Assembly: GCA_035708205.1 (NCBI GenBank)
Contig: DASSSY010000008.1
Location: 186,001 to 250,000, forward strand
DNA: 64,000 bases
Source: DASSSY01 sp035708205
Lineage (GTDB): Bacteria > Bacteroidota > Bacteroidia > Chitinophagales > Chitinophagaceae
Direction: 5' to 3'
The position numbers and the translations under genes were made by a program. Positions 9,401-15,514 of this stretch are shown here, piece after piece. Numbering within the stretch: position 1 is the first letter of the stretch; the number at the start of each line of letters is the position of its first letter. The notes beneath the pieces are model-generated. The model saw nothing but the letters and a program-made list of their open reading frames with translations, was not told where the DNA came from and did no database searches.

Positions 9401-10825
9401 GCGCATACGACGGAGAGCCGGAAATATATTGGGAATTTCGAACTTTATCGTAATTTCGACACAAGTTCTTTGAATATAAACCTGGAGCGGGAAACCTTAA
9501 ATGTTCACGATGATACCGGGCGGATAGCATTAATAGATACCCGTACCGTCGGTACGGGTATGGAGCCGGCGCAGCTTTTGCGTTACCAGTACAGCAACCA
9601 CCTGGGCACGGCCGCTTTGGAGTTGGATGCGGCAGGTGCGGTTATCAGTTATGAAGAATATTATCCTTATGGAGGTACGAGTTTCCAAAGCGGAAGGACT
9701 GCCGCGGAAGTATCTTTAAAACGATACCGATATACCGGTAAAGAAAGAGATAAAGAAACGGGGCTGTATTATCATGGTGCAAGATACTACATACCCTGGC
9801 TGTGCCGGTGGGCAGCAAGCGATCCGCTGGAGGACCAATATGCGGCTTTAAGCTCCTATCATTACGGGTTTGACAACCCAATAAAATGGACGGACAGCAC
9901 AGGTATGGGGCCGGACGACCCGAAGAAACCATTACCTCCACCCGGCTCAGAAGGTAACCCTATTCATCTGAAAGAAGTCCAAATAACCGCTGAGGCGATT
10001 AAGCCCGTAAGTAATCTTCCTGTACTCAAAGCTGTAAATGCAGCAGATAACACACGGGTATTCAGGCTAAATAATCCACCGGCGCAGCAATATTTTTTTT
10101 CAGATAAGGAATATTTTGCCTACAAAGCCACGAAAGCGGAACCGACCATATTAGCCGCGGACATGTATGGGACAGGGCATATAGGCCCGGCCACCCAGGT
10201 AAAAAGCATCATTGCCTCAATTAAACAGGAGCATGTCAATGCGGTTTTTGAAAATATAAGGGGTGGCTTTTTTGGGTCTTTAGGCTATATGATAGGTGGG
10301 GAACAAGGAAGCTTTTCGGGAGCAAGACTTGACCAGGCTATGGTGGCTGCGGTAGCGATGCGGACTACGGAACCGGTAAACCCGGTGCAGGAAAGATTTG
10401 TGGCCCAAACAGAAACGCCGAAGAGTACGGTAGGCACGGGAACCCAGCTTAAATTAAGCATGGAACAGGCAGCAGAGGTTAATCCGGCTCTTGCAGCTAA
10501 GGGTGTAGGTGAAGGATTTAGGTCGTTTTCCGCTTTCAAAAGAGTAATGGGGCCTGCCGGTGAGGGTCAAGCTTGGCATCATATCGTAGAGCAAACTCCC
10601 GGCAACGTTAGTCGGTTTGGAGCGGAGGCCATTCATAATACAGACAACTTAATGAAATTACCGCATGGTGCGGGTTCAATCCATGCAAGGGTGTCGGGTT
10701 ATTATTCCTCAATTCAGCCATTTACAAATGGACAAACTGTAAGGCAATGGCTAAGTACCCAAAGTTATCAGGCACAGTATGATTTTGGAATTCAAACATT
10801 AAAAAAATTCGGTTGGACACCATGA
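3452..10825 (+). CDS. Fused TcB-TcC toxin: SpvB/TcdB shell, RHS core, C-terminal WHH-type nuclease
   Basis: 2457 residues. In Tc toxins TcB and TcC form a hollow RHS cocoon that holds a cleaved toxic C-terminus; here both are one chain. Domains in order: SpvB N-terminus (about 59-330, LSYSSGAGNSAFGLGWDLGLP), FG-GAP-like and TcdB middle region (about 560-890, including YYDHEEREYRGFGYVE), YD/RHS repeats (about 1190-2090), and the RHS core (2091-2126, YRYTGKERDKETGLYYHGARYY, ending at D2124-P-L). The variable tip follows. It contains IHLKEVQITA, common after RHS cores in Bacteroidota, and ends with W2375-H-H-I-V-E-Q plus a downstream N...LP...H pattern, as in HNH/ENDO VII nucleases of the WHH type; DNase activity is inferred. 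The shell is GC-rich, the tip AT-rich. Five GC-rich palindromes interrupt the shell in frame. The TGA overlaps the next ATG. Start: ATG 3452, no strong ribosome site. Confidence 0.93.
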   Translation: MPQETNHQQNRQAASSTAAGSSLDRYTVQPRQEDGGQSPYYRSAAPQISLPKGGGALKGIDEKFEVNAVNGTAGLSIPLPLSPGRGGFTPALSLSYSSGAGNSAFGLGWDLGLPAIQRRTDKKLPRYNDAEESDVFVLSGAEDLVPVIDGAPNPFTLTDTVDGHTVTYTIKRYRPRIEGLFARIEYIKKAGTADSWWRVTTKDNITTYYGLTAEGRITDPGYAYRIFKWLPQLALDHKGNVQWYQYIAEDLRGVAAAVFEKNRLNGLALFANTYLKRVQYGNKEPFFISGTGAAAVYEPVLPASLTYLMECVLDYGDHSTPYSPVPDRDWQSRSDACSGFQAGFEIRTYRRCQRLLQFHHFSEMAGNDLVRSLELAYQNGAYDAGSPPTAADLIVAATQRGYQHTATGWRDKALPAMQFSYQPLTWSNEIQVVGKDDFRGAPQGLTGPYQWIDFEGEGISGILTEQAGGWFYKNNLGDGHFDTPKTIAPKPSFTGLTPSASPSGAAGVLQWQDLDADGRRQVVAQSPLKGYWELDDPASPSGRAGEGLNWRPFRAFDKNINIDWNSPFTKMLDLDGDGKADVLLTEDRAWTWYENKGKEGFDVGGSSPSSGGGRGEGDEEKGPVLLLRDEVQSIFLADMNGDGLTDLVRIRNGEVCFWPNKGYGSFGARVTMLNAPLFQRPELYNPLYLTLADISGTGAADLIYVGRNKCTAWLNCCGNAFAYGVDINPLPGTDVYSKIAVTDFLGNGTACIVWSSLLPHDATAPLQYIDLMAGHKPYLMTGYSNGTGKSVAMSYKSSTQFYLADKLAGISWATRLPFPVHCVSAVTTTDSVSHTVYTQTYKYRHGYYDHEEREYRGFGYVEILDTDSASLGAPPPPEGDGGRLDQPPVLTKTWYHTGAWMREGTLLDRFKEEYFQFEGWDDLVSIASFPAGLNAQELREAHRALKGSLLRQEVYAQDDGPDKDVPYTIAATAYAVKEIQPLGGNRYASFLNLQQQSVAFSCERHPDDPHILHSLALQTDEYGNVLQSAQVAYPRKNVPSGLPQKVQEEQGKRHITCTENTFTNDAIDEAHYTFYRLRLPWEAKSYEADFDAPEAALYTVAELKSYLDNAIAVDYTVMPALNEIRLLGHTKTLFLADDAATIKDEGQIESLALPYEHYTLAFTPGTLAAIYGTLVTPAMLAEGGYKSPDADGAYWLPSGRAVYSSPQAKFYTPETFRDPWGNETTVSYWGAYWLLPETVTDAKGNVSSVTAYDWRILQPLGLKDANNNISEILYDAPGMPVAMALKGKDDGTEGDTLAGLDPDSAADLASQAAFWDDPEAHAAALLQGATWRCVYDLPPAPSEGKGVAVGMIAREEHNTDNPDSPMLLRLSYSDGMGRVLMHKVPCEATPDNGNKGWIGSGRTIYNNKGSAVMQYEPYFSGTPTCDTAEQAAAEGVSPQMHYDPLGRLYRTDLPDGSYTKTEWTAWEQTVWDNNDTVLDSAWYAARIGGAMGPEEQDAAEKAAAHAGTPAVMHSDSLARPFYTIQQDTQSTYINSYEILDIQSNRLSVVDGRGQQILQYRYAPLQTPGYRNSKDSGLWRSFTDVAGQALYSWDPGGRQFHTIYDVLRRPVQQEVLQNAVTRVLEQFIYGEGQPDDKQNNLRGALFQHKDGAGSVQADHYDFKGNLLISVRTYTQDATQHPNWGGTVAMETDTYTTAGTFDALNRPVTVTTPEGGITEYTYDKGGMLKTVTVDNVHSLDTGIVNNIEYDAKGQRQQVQYGNGTATNYTYDPDTFRVTRIRTLRGTTVLQDLQYWYDPIGNITLQKDGAQQPVYFDGSVATPENDYTYDALYRLTGVSGRELAGNNNAPTYNDSSRLGITPIPIAATDTAKMRRYAEAYTYDKAGNMLTQQHTVTGGTGNWTRTYTIAGGNNRLTGCSIGSNNPVAETYTHDGRGNIATGFNHLQSLAYNDANRLQRVIIDGNRTVYYQYDGTGQRVRKTVVNSSAHTTESRKYIGNFELYRNFDTSSLNINLERETLNVHDDTGRIALIDTRTVGTGMEPAQLLRYQYSNHLGTAALELDAAGAVISYEEYYPYGGTSFQSGRTAAEVSLKRYRYTGKERDKETGLYYHGARYYIPWLCRWAASDPLEDQYAALSSYHYGFDNPIKWTDSTGMGPDDPKKPLPPPGSEGNPIHLKEVQITAEAIKPVSNLPVLKAVNAADNTRVFRLNNPPAQQYFFSDKEYFAYKATKAEPTILAADMYGTGHIGPATQVKSIIASIKQEHVNAVFENIRGGFFGSLGYMIGGEQGSFSGARLDQAMVAAVAMRTTEPVNPVQERFVAQTETPKSTVGTGTQLKLSMEQAAEVNPALAAKGVGEGFRSFSAFKRVMGPAGEGQAWHHIVEQTPGNVSRFGAEAIHNTDNLMKLPHGAGSIHARVSGYYSSIQPFTNGQTVRQWLSTQSYQAQYDFGIQTLKKFGWTP
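4941..4974 (+). repeat. In-frame GC-rich palindromic element, copy 1
   Basis: A C-run/G-run element (CTCCCCCTCTGGGGCAGCAG) inside the TcB-TcC gene, translated as roughly SASPSGAAG at residues 497-508. It is the most degenerate of five related copies. Confidence 0.6.
5064..5095 (+). repeat. In-frame GC-rich palindromic element, copy 2
   Basis: Reads CCTCCCCTTCGGGGAGG followed by GCCGGGGAGGGG. The CTCCCC-TTC-GGGGAG part is a perfect hairpin. It adds about ASPSGRAGEG at residues 538-548, in the same translation frame as copies 1 and 3. Confidence 0.75.
5269..5313 (+). repeat. In-frame GC-rich palindromic element, copy 3
   Basis: CCCCCTCTTCCGGAGGGGG followed by CCGGGGGGAGGGGG. It adds about SSPSSGGGRGEG at residues 606-621. 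Of the forward copies it is closest to the apparent consensus. Confidence 0.75.
6070..6103 (+). repeat. In-frame GC-rich palindromic element, copy 4
   Basis: CCTCCCCCGGAGGGGG followed by ACGGGGGGAGG. Same nucleotide element as copies 1-3, but read in a different codon phase, giving PPPPEGDGGR at about residues 873-884. This shows that the conserved unit is DNA, not peptide. Confidence 0.75.
7459..7490 (-). repeat. In-frame GC-rich palindromic element, copy 5 (inverted)
   Basis: CCTCCCCCCGGCCCCCTCCG on the + strand is the reverse complement of the copy 3 type element, so this copy is inserted in the opposite orientation. Translated as LPPAPSEGKG at about residues 1336-1347. Confidence 0.75.
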
Positions 10826-11169
10826 CGAAAATAAAAGATACAGTAACGGCAATATCGAAATTTGAAGAAGCCGCAATCAAACACGCAGAAGCTACGGAAC
10901 TGGGCGACTATAAAACAGCAAATAAAAATTATGCTATTATAGTAAAAGCTGTTACGTTTCTAAAAGAGCAGGGTGAAATGCAAAAGCTATTTGAACTTTT
11001 AAACCATAGTTCCGTTGGAGTTCGTATGTGGGCAGCTACCTATTTACTACCTGTATCAGAAAGCGAAGGACTGCGGATATTAAAACAAATTGCAAAAGGA
11101 ACCGGAATACACTCATTCACAGCAAAGACAACAGTAAATGAATGGGAAAAAGGAAACCTAAAATTATAA
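10822..11169 (+). CDS. Probable immunity protein, DUF2019 type
   Basis: 115 residues from ATG 10822, which forms an ATGA overlap with the toxin stop, so translation is likely coupled. An ATG at 10813 in the same frame would overlap the toxin more and is less likely. No signal peptide or membrane segment, so cytoplasmic. The pattern HAEATELGDYKTANKNY, LLNHSSVGVRMWAATYLLP, and a C-terminal A.TT..EW..GNLKL matches my memory of DUF2019, an all-helical HEAT-like family often found behind RHS toxins. I infer that it neutralises the WHH nuclease tip. It is AT-rich like the tip and unlike the shell, so tip and immunity gene were probably acquired together. Confidence 0.8.
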   Translation: MTKIKDTVTAISKFEEAAIKHAEATELGDYKTANKNYAIIVKAVTFLKEQGEMQKLFELLNHSSVGVRMWAATYLLPVSESEGLRILKQIAKGTGIHSFTAKTTVNEWEKGNLKL

Positions 11170-11175
11170 AGTAAT

Positions 11176-11195
11176 AAAAGTCCTGGGGCTTTTCC
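11176..11195 (+). terminator. Weak hairpin-plus-T terminator after the immunity gene
   Basis: AAAAGTCCTGGGGCTTTT can form a 7-bp stem (one T-G pair, 4-nt loop) ending in a short T run, 7 nt after the immunity stop. Weak but well placed. Confidence 0.4.
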
Positions 11196-11217
11196 ATTTA
11201 TTAAAAGCTTTCTGGTA

Positions 11218-11282
11218 ATGTAGTAAACGTGTTGGTAGCGAAAAGGCTGTCCCTATTGGGTAGTGTAGTAAACGTGTTGGTA
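11218..11282 (+). repeat. Two extra copies of a motif also found inside the IS1 transposase gene
   Basis: GTAGTAAACGTGTTGGTA occurs at about 11220, 11265 and 11430. The first copy extends for about 40 bases of similarity with the third (GCGAAAA..GCTG.CC.TATTG), which is the start of the transposase reading frame (CSKRVGSEK). In the same frame copies one and two run into stops (CSKRVGSEKAVPIG*, CSKRVGIFK*). They look like truncated 5' ends of the same transposase gene left by nested insertions or slippage. Confidence 0.6.
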
Positions 11283-11350
11283 TTTTTAAGTAGAAAAAAT
11301 ATGTTTTAGTAATGAATTAGATAAATATAAAGTAGAAATAGATAAGATAA

Positions 11351-11388
11351 AAACCAGGTGGTCATAATGATCGCCTGGTTTATTTTTT
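11351..11388 (+). terminator. Hairpin terminator upstream of IS1 gene
   Basis: AAACCAGGTG and CGCCTGGTTT pair (10 bp, one G-U) around an 11-nt loop and are followed by TATTTTTTGC. It lies just before the transposase gene and may shield it from read-through. Confidence 0.6.
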
Positions 11389-11407
11389 GCTTTAAAAAAG
11401 CCTTGTA

Positions 11408-12106
11408 ATGCAGGAAAACACCTCTAAGTGTAGTAAACGTGTTGGTAGCGAAAAAAGCTGCCCTTATTGTAATGGAATATGTATTCGTTATGGAAAAACT
11501 ATTTCATGCCGTCAAAGAAACAAGTGTAAGAAATGTGGCAGAACTCACATTGATGAATACAGGTACAAAGCATATGACATTGCAACGAATGAATTTATAA
11601 AAGATCATCTCAAAGAAGGATGTGGTATAAGGAGCATCTCAAGACTATTGAAAATATCATCTAAAACGGTAATGAAAAGAATAGTCTGGATAGCCAAAAT
11701 GCTAGTGAAGCCTTTCGTTACGTTAGGTAAAGAATATGAATTGGACGAAATGTGTACTTATGTGAAACGTAAAACAAGAAAGCGATGGATCGTGTATGCT
11801 ATAGACCGAACTACTAAAGAAGTAGCAGACTTTGCAGTAGGCAGGCGAACTAACAGAACGATAAAGCAAGTGACAGACACATTGGTATTGAGTAACGCAA
11901 GTAAAGTGTACACAGATAAGCTGCCCAACTACAGGTCGCTGCTCCCGGCAGCAATTCATTGTATTAAAAGAAGCGGTACGAATCATATTGAACGGAAGAA
12001 CCTGACATTGCGAACACATCTAAAAAGATTGAGTAGGCGAACGATTTGTTTTTCAAGAAGTATGGCCATGCTGACCGCTTGTCTGAAGATTTACTTTTGG
12101 GGGTAG
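11408..12106 (+). CDS. IS1-family transposase, single uninterrupted frame
   Basis: 232 residues, the length of the fused InsAB' protein of IS1, here without a programmed frameshift. N-terminal zinc-binding cysteines (C18-x-x-C21, C40-x-x-C43), a helix-turn-helix region (about 70-95, GIRSISRLLKISSKTV), then the DDE catalytic core: D113 in YELDEMCTYV, D170 in VYTDKLPNY and E195 in HIERKN. The C-terminal RTICFSRS block is typical of IS1. The protein looks intact. I could not find convincing terminal inverted repeats: the right end must lie before about 12120, where RHS-derived sequence begins. The element probably inserted into, or mobilised, the RHS cassette region. Confidence 0.88.
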   Translation: MQENTSKCSKRVGSEKSCPYCNGICIRYGKTISCRQRNKCKKCGRTHIDEYRYKAYDIATNEFIKDHLKEGCGIRSISRLLKISSKTVMKRIVWIAKMLVKPFVTLGKEYELDEMCTYVKRKTRKRWIVYAIDRTTKEVADFAVGRRTNRTIKQVTDTLVLSNASKVYTDKLPNYRSLLPAAIHCIKRSGTNHIERKNLTLRTHLKRLSRRTICFSRSMAMLTACLKIYFWG

Positions 12107-12120
12107 GTTGCATATTGTTG

Positions 12121-12511
12121 TATATGGCGAGGGGCAAACGAATGATAAGCAATATAATTTTCCCCTTCGGTTGGTGTCCTCACCAATCGAAATGTGTGGT
12201 CAGTGACGACACCAACCACAGGAGGGTGTCATCAAATTGTCGAAATGGTATTATACGCATGACGGGCGGGACAATATTGCAAGGGGCTTTAATCACCTGC
12301 AGAGCCTGGCCTATAACGATGCGAACCGGCTGCAGCGGTTGATATAGACGGGAACCGCACGGTGTATTACCAGTACGACGGCACCGGACAAATGCTGCGT
12401 TACCAGTACAGCAATCATCTGTGTAACGGTGCTTTGAAGCTGTGGATGAAGCGTGCGGCTATTTCATATGCAGAATATTATCCTTGTGCGGGCACGGGTT
12501 TCCAAAGCGAC
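12121..12511 (+). pseudogene. Decayed RHS core remnant (displaced Tc/RHS cassette)
   Basis: Three blocks copy parts of the TcB-TcC gene in order but with large gaps. 12121-12160 matches 8331-8370 (31 of 40 bases; it would read YGEGQTNDKQYNF). 12250-12390 matches 9228-9370 nearly base for base with small indels. 12392-12511 matches about 9575-9694. A 90-base stretch with the palindrome at 12169 separates blocks one and two, and about 200 bases of core are missing between blocks two and three. Frameshifts and stops rule out a product. Such orphan RHS fragments arise when a new core-plus-tip displaces an older one. Confidence 0.85.
12169..12188. repeat. Short palindromic repeat (GGTTGGTG-TCCT-CACCAATC)
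   Basis: Near-perfect palindrome within the RHS remnant, related to the one at 3310-3327. A second nearby inverted repeat, GACACC...GGTGTC at about 12209-12231, contains the same GACACCAACC word. Confidence 0.55.
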
Positions 12512-12553
12512 AAACGGTTGTATTTTCACAATTATCGGCAAACGAATCGGCTT

Positions 12554-14632
12554 TCATAAATTCAGGCTGCTGCTCAGTCCGCTATGGGTGAAATTGAACC
12601 CGGAGTTCATACTAACGGTATATCCCACTTCGTCTCCTGCGTTAGCCGTGCCGGCATTCACACCAGCGCTTACACCTGTTTTCATCCCCACATCGCAAGG
12701 CTGACCATCACCATTAAATGTTATAAAAATACTTTGATCGGCGCTTACGCCTGCATTCACATTCCCGACGCCTACCTGGGCCGATACACCCGCGCCAACG
12801 GACAAGGTGGATTGCCCGTTTGAGAAATCTTTTTTATATCCCAGTTTTATTCCTTCCCCGCCGCTGATGCTGAAGGAAGTACAATCGATGTTGATCTTAC
12901 CAATCAGGAAGGCAATATTTACAGACAGGGGGCAATCTGGCTTGGTCTTCGCATCAAATGCATCAGGCGGCAGCCGCTTTCCATCCGAAAAAGATAGCGC
13001 GCATAGGCGCCCGTCAATATAAGGAGTGGTTGCAGACATATACTTAAGCTCGCCGATAAAATCATCAATTGCGTTGTATATCTCTACATTTACGGTTGCC
13101 GGGAATGTGGACATCTGGTGTGCCCAATAAACGCGGTCGTTAAAATAATCCAGCGCTAAACGGCGGTATTTCTTTTTAAACTCGATATGCAGTTGCGCTG
13201 CTTCATATTGGGTTTTATCGGCAAGCTTCTTGCTATCCCCGCAATATTTTTTGCGAAGCTGTTCAAATTCAGCTTCATCGTTCCTGCCGCCCTCACCATC
13301 AAATACCAGTTTCGACTTTGCTGTATTAAACTGGTCATCCAGCATTTTTCTTGATGCATTAAAACCTGTAATCAACTGGTCATAATTTTTTTTATAGTCG
13401 TTAATTACGAGGTCCTTACTCCTTTGATAGTCATAGGCAAGCTTTACCTCCATTTTCATAGCTAATAGCTGGAAAGGGGCCATCGCTATTTTGACCGGGT
13501 GTTTTTTATCCATTGCATCCATCAGCGCGTTTTCCGATGCCTTTCTCTCTTTATCCAGCTCCTGCTCTGCCTGTTGCCGCATAGCCACATATTCATCGGA
13601 TAAGGCCATCAATCCTTCCTCGAACGCGTCGTGAATTTTTTCTATTGAGTCCCGCTGCAGCACTTCGGTGCATTCTGCCGGCACTTCAATATGCCACTGG
13701 TCGAAATATTTTGGCGCCTTATAATGGAATTTGATCAGTTTTGCCAGGTCGTAATCCGGTTCCAGCTTTGATAAATGTTCGTCTGCATTTTGATTGTATG
13801 CGCCTTTCAGGGAATTCTCAAAACAGGAGACCGCATCCTTCGTGTCGCCCACCGCTTCATAAAGGCATCCCAGCGAATTATTGGCTTCAGGGTTATTGGG
13901 TGAGTAATGGACGCAGCTTAAGAACATTTGCCGGGCCTTCGTTTTTTCACCCAGCTGAAGCCAGGCCGTACCCAGATTATTGTACAGGGAAGCGTTTGTG
14001 GAATCGACCTGTACGGCATATTGAAGCAAAGGGATGGCTTTTTCCGGATACCCGCTGAGGTTAAGCATGGCGCCCAGGTTATTGATGGCGTTGATATTAC
14101 CCGATAGGATCACTGCTTTTGCTGACAGCAGCAGCCCCGTTTGAGGGGCCCCGTTATACCAGGCCGCAATGGATGCGGCATCCAGGTGGCCACTGTTGCC
14201 CTGCGCCTGCCTTATTACCTGGTCTGCCGTATTTCGGCCCTCAGCGCTTACTGCTGCCCTGAGTTTTATATTAAGCCTCTGTACATACTGTCCCAGCTGC
14301 GCTTTTGTAAGGGGCCGGGAAGGCAATGCTGCCAGCCGCTTCAGGTCCGGAGCCGGCAATGTTGTCATTTTTTCATCGCGCTGCGCAGCTGCTTTTATTT
14401 CATCCGGGTGTTTATCCATCCATTTTTCTGCATCTTTTATGCTTTTGCTGTTCATCATTTTCAGCAGTTTCGCCTTCATAGCGGGATCTATATCCCGGTC
14501 TTTTTCAATTTCCTTTTTTTGCTGTTCCAGCAGCTGGCTGACACTGCCGGGTTGCTGGGCTGATGCGTGTGTGTAAAACAAACAGGCGCTTATAATAAAG
14601 AACACCAAGTCACGAAATATGTTTTTTTTCAT
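12554..14632 (-). CDS. Exported TPR protein with coiled coil and glycine-rich C-terminus
   Basis: 692 residues from the ATG at 14632; the frame stays open further upstream, but this start gives a clean signal peptide (LVFFIISACLFYTHASAQ). After the signal comes a charged helical region, then at least three TPR-like units (about 185-300, e.g. NASLYNNLGTAWLQLGEKTKA). A coiled coil follows, rich in Glu, Lys and Gln (about 340-480). The C-terminal 110 residues are rich in Gly, Ser, Val and Asn (GAGVSAQVGVGNVNAGVSAD), reminiscent of beta-rich outer-membrane or surface segments. Last gene of a leftward four-gene cassette; 64 bases separate it from the lipoprotein gene. I do not recognise the family, and function is unknown. 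Confidence 0.85.
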   Translation of the reverse strand: MKKNIFRDLVFFIISACLFYTHASAQQPGSVSQLLEQQKKEIEKDRDIDPAMKAKLLKMMNSKSIKDAEKWMDKHPDEIKAAAQRDEKMTTLPAPDLKRLAALPSRPLTKAQLGQYVQRLNIKLRAAVSAEGRNTADQVIRQAQGNSGHLDAASIAAWYNGAPQTGLLLSAKAVILSGNINAINNLGAMLNLSGYPEKAIPLLQYAVQVDSTNASLYNNLGTAWLQLGEKTKARQMFLSCVHYSPNNPEANNSLGCLYEAVGDTKDAVSCFENSLKGAYNQNADEHLSKLEPDYDLAKLIKFHYKAPKYFDQWHIEVPAECTEVLQRDSIEKIHDAFEEGLMALSDEYVAMRQQAEQELDKERKASENALMDAMDKKHPVKIAMAPFQLLAMKMEVKLAYDYQRSKDLVINDYKKNYDQLITGFNASRKMLDDQFNTAKSKLVFDGEGGRNDEAEFEQLRKKYCGDSKKLADKTQYEAAQLHIEFKKKYRRLALDYFNDRVYWAHQMSTFPATVNVEIYNAIDDFIGELKYMSATTPYIDGRLCALSFSDGKRLPPDAFDAKTKPDCPLSVNIAFLIGKINIDCTSFSISGGEGIKLGYKKDFSNGQSTLSVGAGVSAQVGVGNVNAGVSADQSIFITFNGDGQPCDVGMKTGVSAGVNAGTANAGDEVGYTVSMNSGFNFTHSGLSSSLNL

Positions 14633-14696
14633 AGTAATTATTTGCTGATCGTATTTAAAGTACCTCATTTCCAGGATGAATAGGCCGGTGTACAGC

Positions 14697-15458
14697 TTAC
14701 TCATGAAATTCAAGGGTGGCTGCATTCCTATGCCCCCAGCGATTTTGAGGCTCAAAATCAAAAACCAATTCAGCCCTGAAACCATCATTGGTCTGGCGGT
14801 TTTGCAGGTATAGCTGGTAATCGGCATTATGGTAACGATATATAGCCGTAGCTTTGTACCTGCCAATAGGTATATCAATAATACCGCTTACGTAATTTGG
14901 CCAGTTGGCGCTTCCAAAAGTAATGGTCATTGCCCGGCCGGGGCTGCCATCGATCAAGACGCTTACGGGAGTAAGCGTCAAAACTATTCCATTCCAATCA
15001 CTGATAGCCGAACCGGTGCCCGCGTCCATATCGATCGTACCGCCATAATACGTGCTTCCATCGGGTTGTTGCCCGGACAATTTCCAGCTAAAATCACAAA
15101 CGGCGCCATCATCGGTGATGCTGTTGGTATTATCAGGAGCCATGTCAAGTGTATAAGTTTTATTGTCGTAAGATTTCTGGATAGTGGCGGAGGCTTTCCA
15201 AATACTGTAATTGCCGGTAGGGAGCTTTATTTGATACTTGCCGTCGGGACCGCTGGTCCCATTGACATAGGAAGCATACGTGATTGTATTGTCCAACAGG
15301 ACGGAGGCACCGGCAATGGGGTTACCTTTTGTATCAGTTACCTTGCCGGTAACATATCCTTTTGCCGCAACATTGCTGGCGCCGGATGCGCTATTGTCTT
15401 TCTTGCAGGAGAACAATGGCATAAAGAGCATACATAAATAGAGATACTTTGTTTTCAT
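14697..15458 (-). CDS. Lipoprotein with carboxypeptidase-regulatory-like (beta-sandwich) domain
   Basis: 253 residues. A short hydrophobic signal ends in the lipobox LFSC with the lipid-bearing Cys followed by KKD, so a lipoprotein is predicted. Residues about 36-105 (GYVTGKVTDTKGNPIAGASVLLDN...GPDGKYQIKLPTGNY) are a typical CarboxypepD_reg/CNA-B-like fold, common in Bacteroidota envelope proteins. The C-terminal half (about 120-253) looks beta-rich but is unfamiliar. Third gene of the four-gene cassette, 56 bases downstream of the 356-residue protein. No catalytic residues are apparent, so a structural or binding role is the simplest inference. Confidence 0.85.
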   Translation of the reverse strand: MKTKYLYLCMLFMPLFSCKKDNSASGASNVAAKGYVTGKVTDTKGNPIAGASVLLDNTITYASYVNGTSGPDGKYQIKLPTGNYSIWKASATIQKSYDNKTYTLDMAPDNTNSITDDGAVCDFSWKLSGQQPDGSTYYGGTIDMDAGTGSAISDWNGIVLTLTPVSVLIDGSPGRAMTITFGSANWPNYVSGIIDIPIGRYKATAIYRYHNADYQLYLQNRQTNDGFRAELVFDFEPQNRWGHRNAATLEFHE

Positions 15459-15514
15459 TTGTATAATTTAAGATCGTTTACTGCCAAGCAAAAAATACGG
15501 ATTAATTTGCGTTT

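Noticed and set aside
12046..12559. Short + strand frames in the RHS debris
   Set aside because: They are out-of-frame readings of the transposase 3' end and of RHS remnants; the in-frame homology is broken.
14633..14878. N-terminal extension of the TPR protein to 14878
   Set aside because: It would overlap the lipoprotein gene and put the signal peptide inside the chain.
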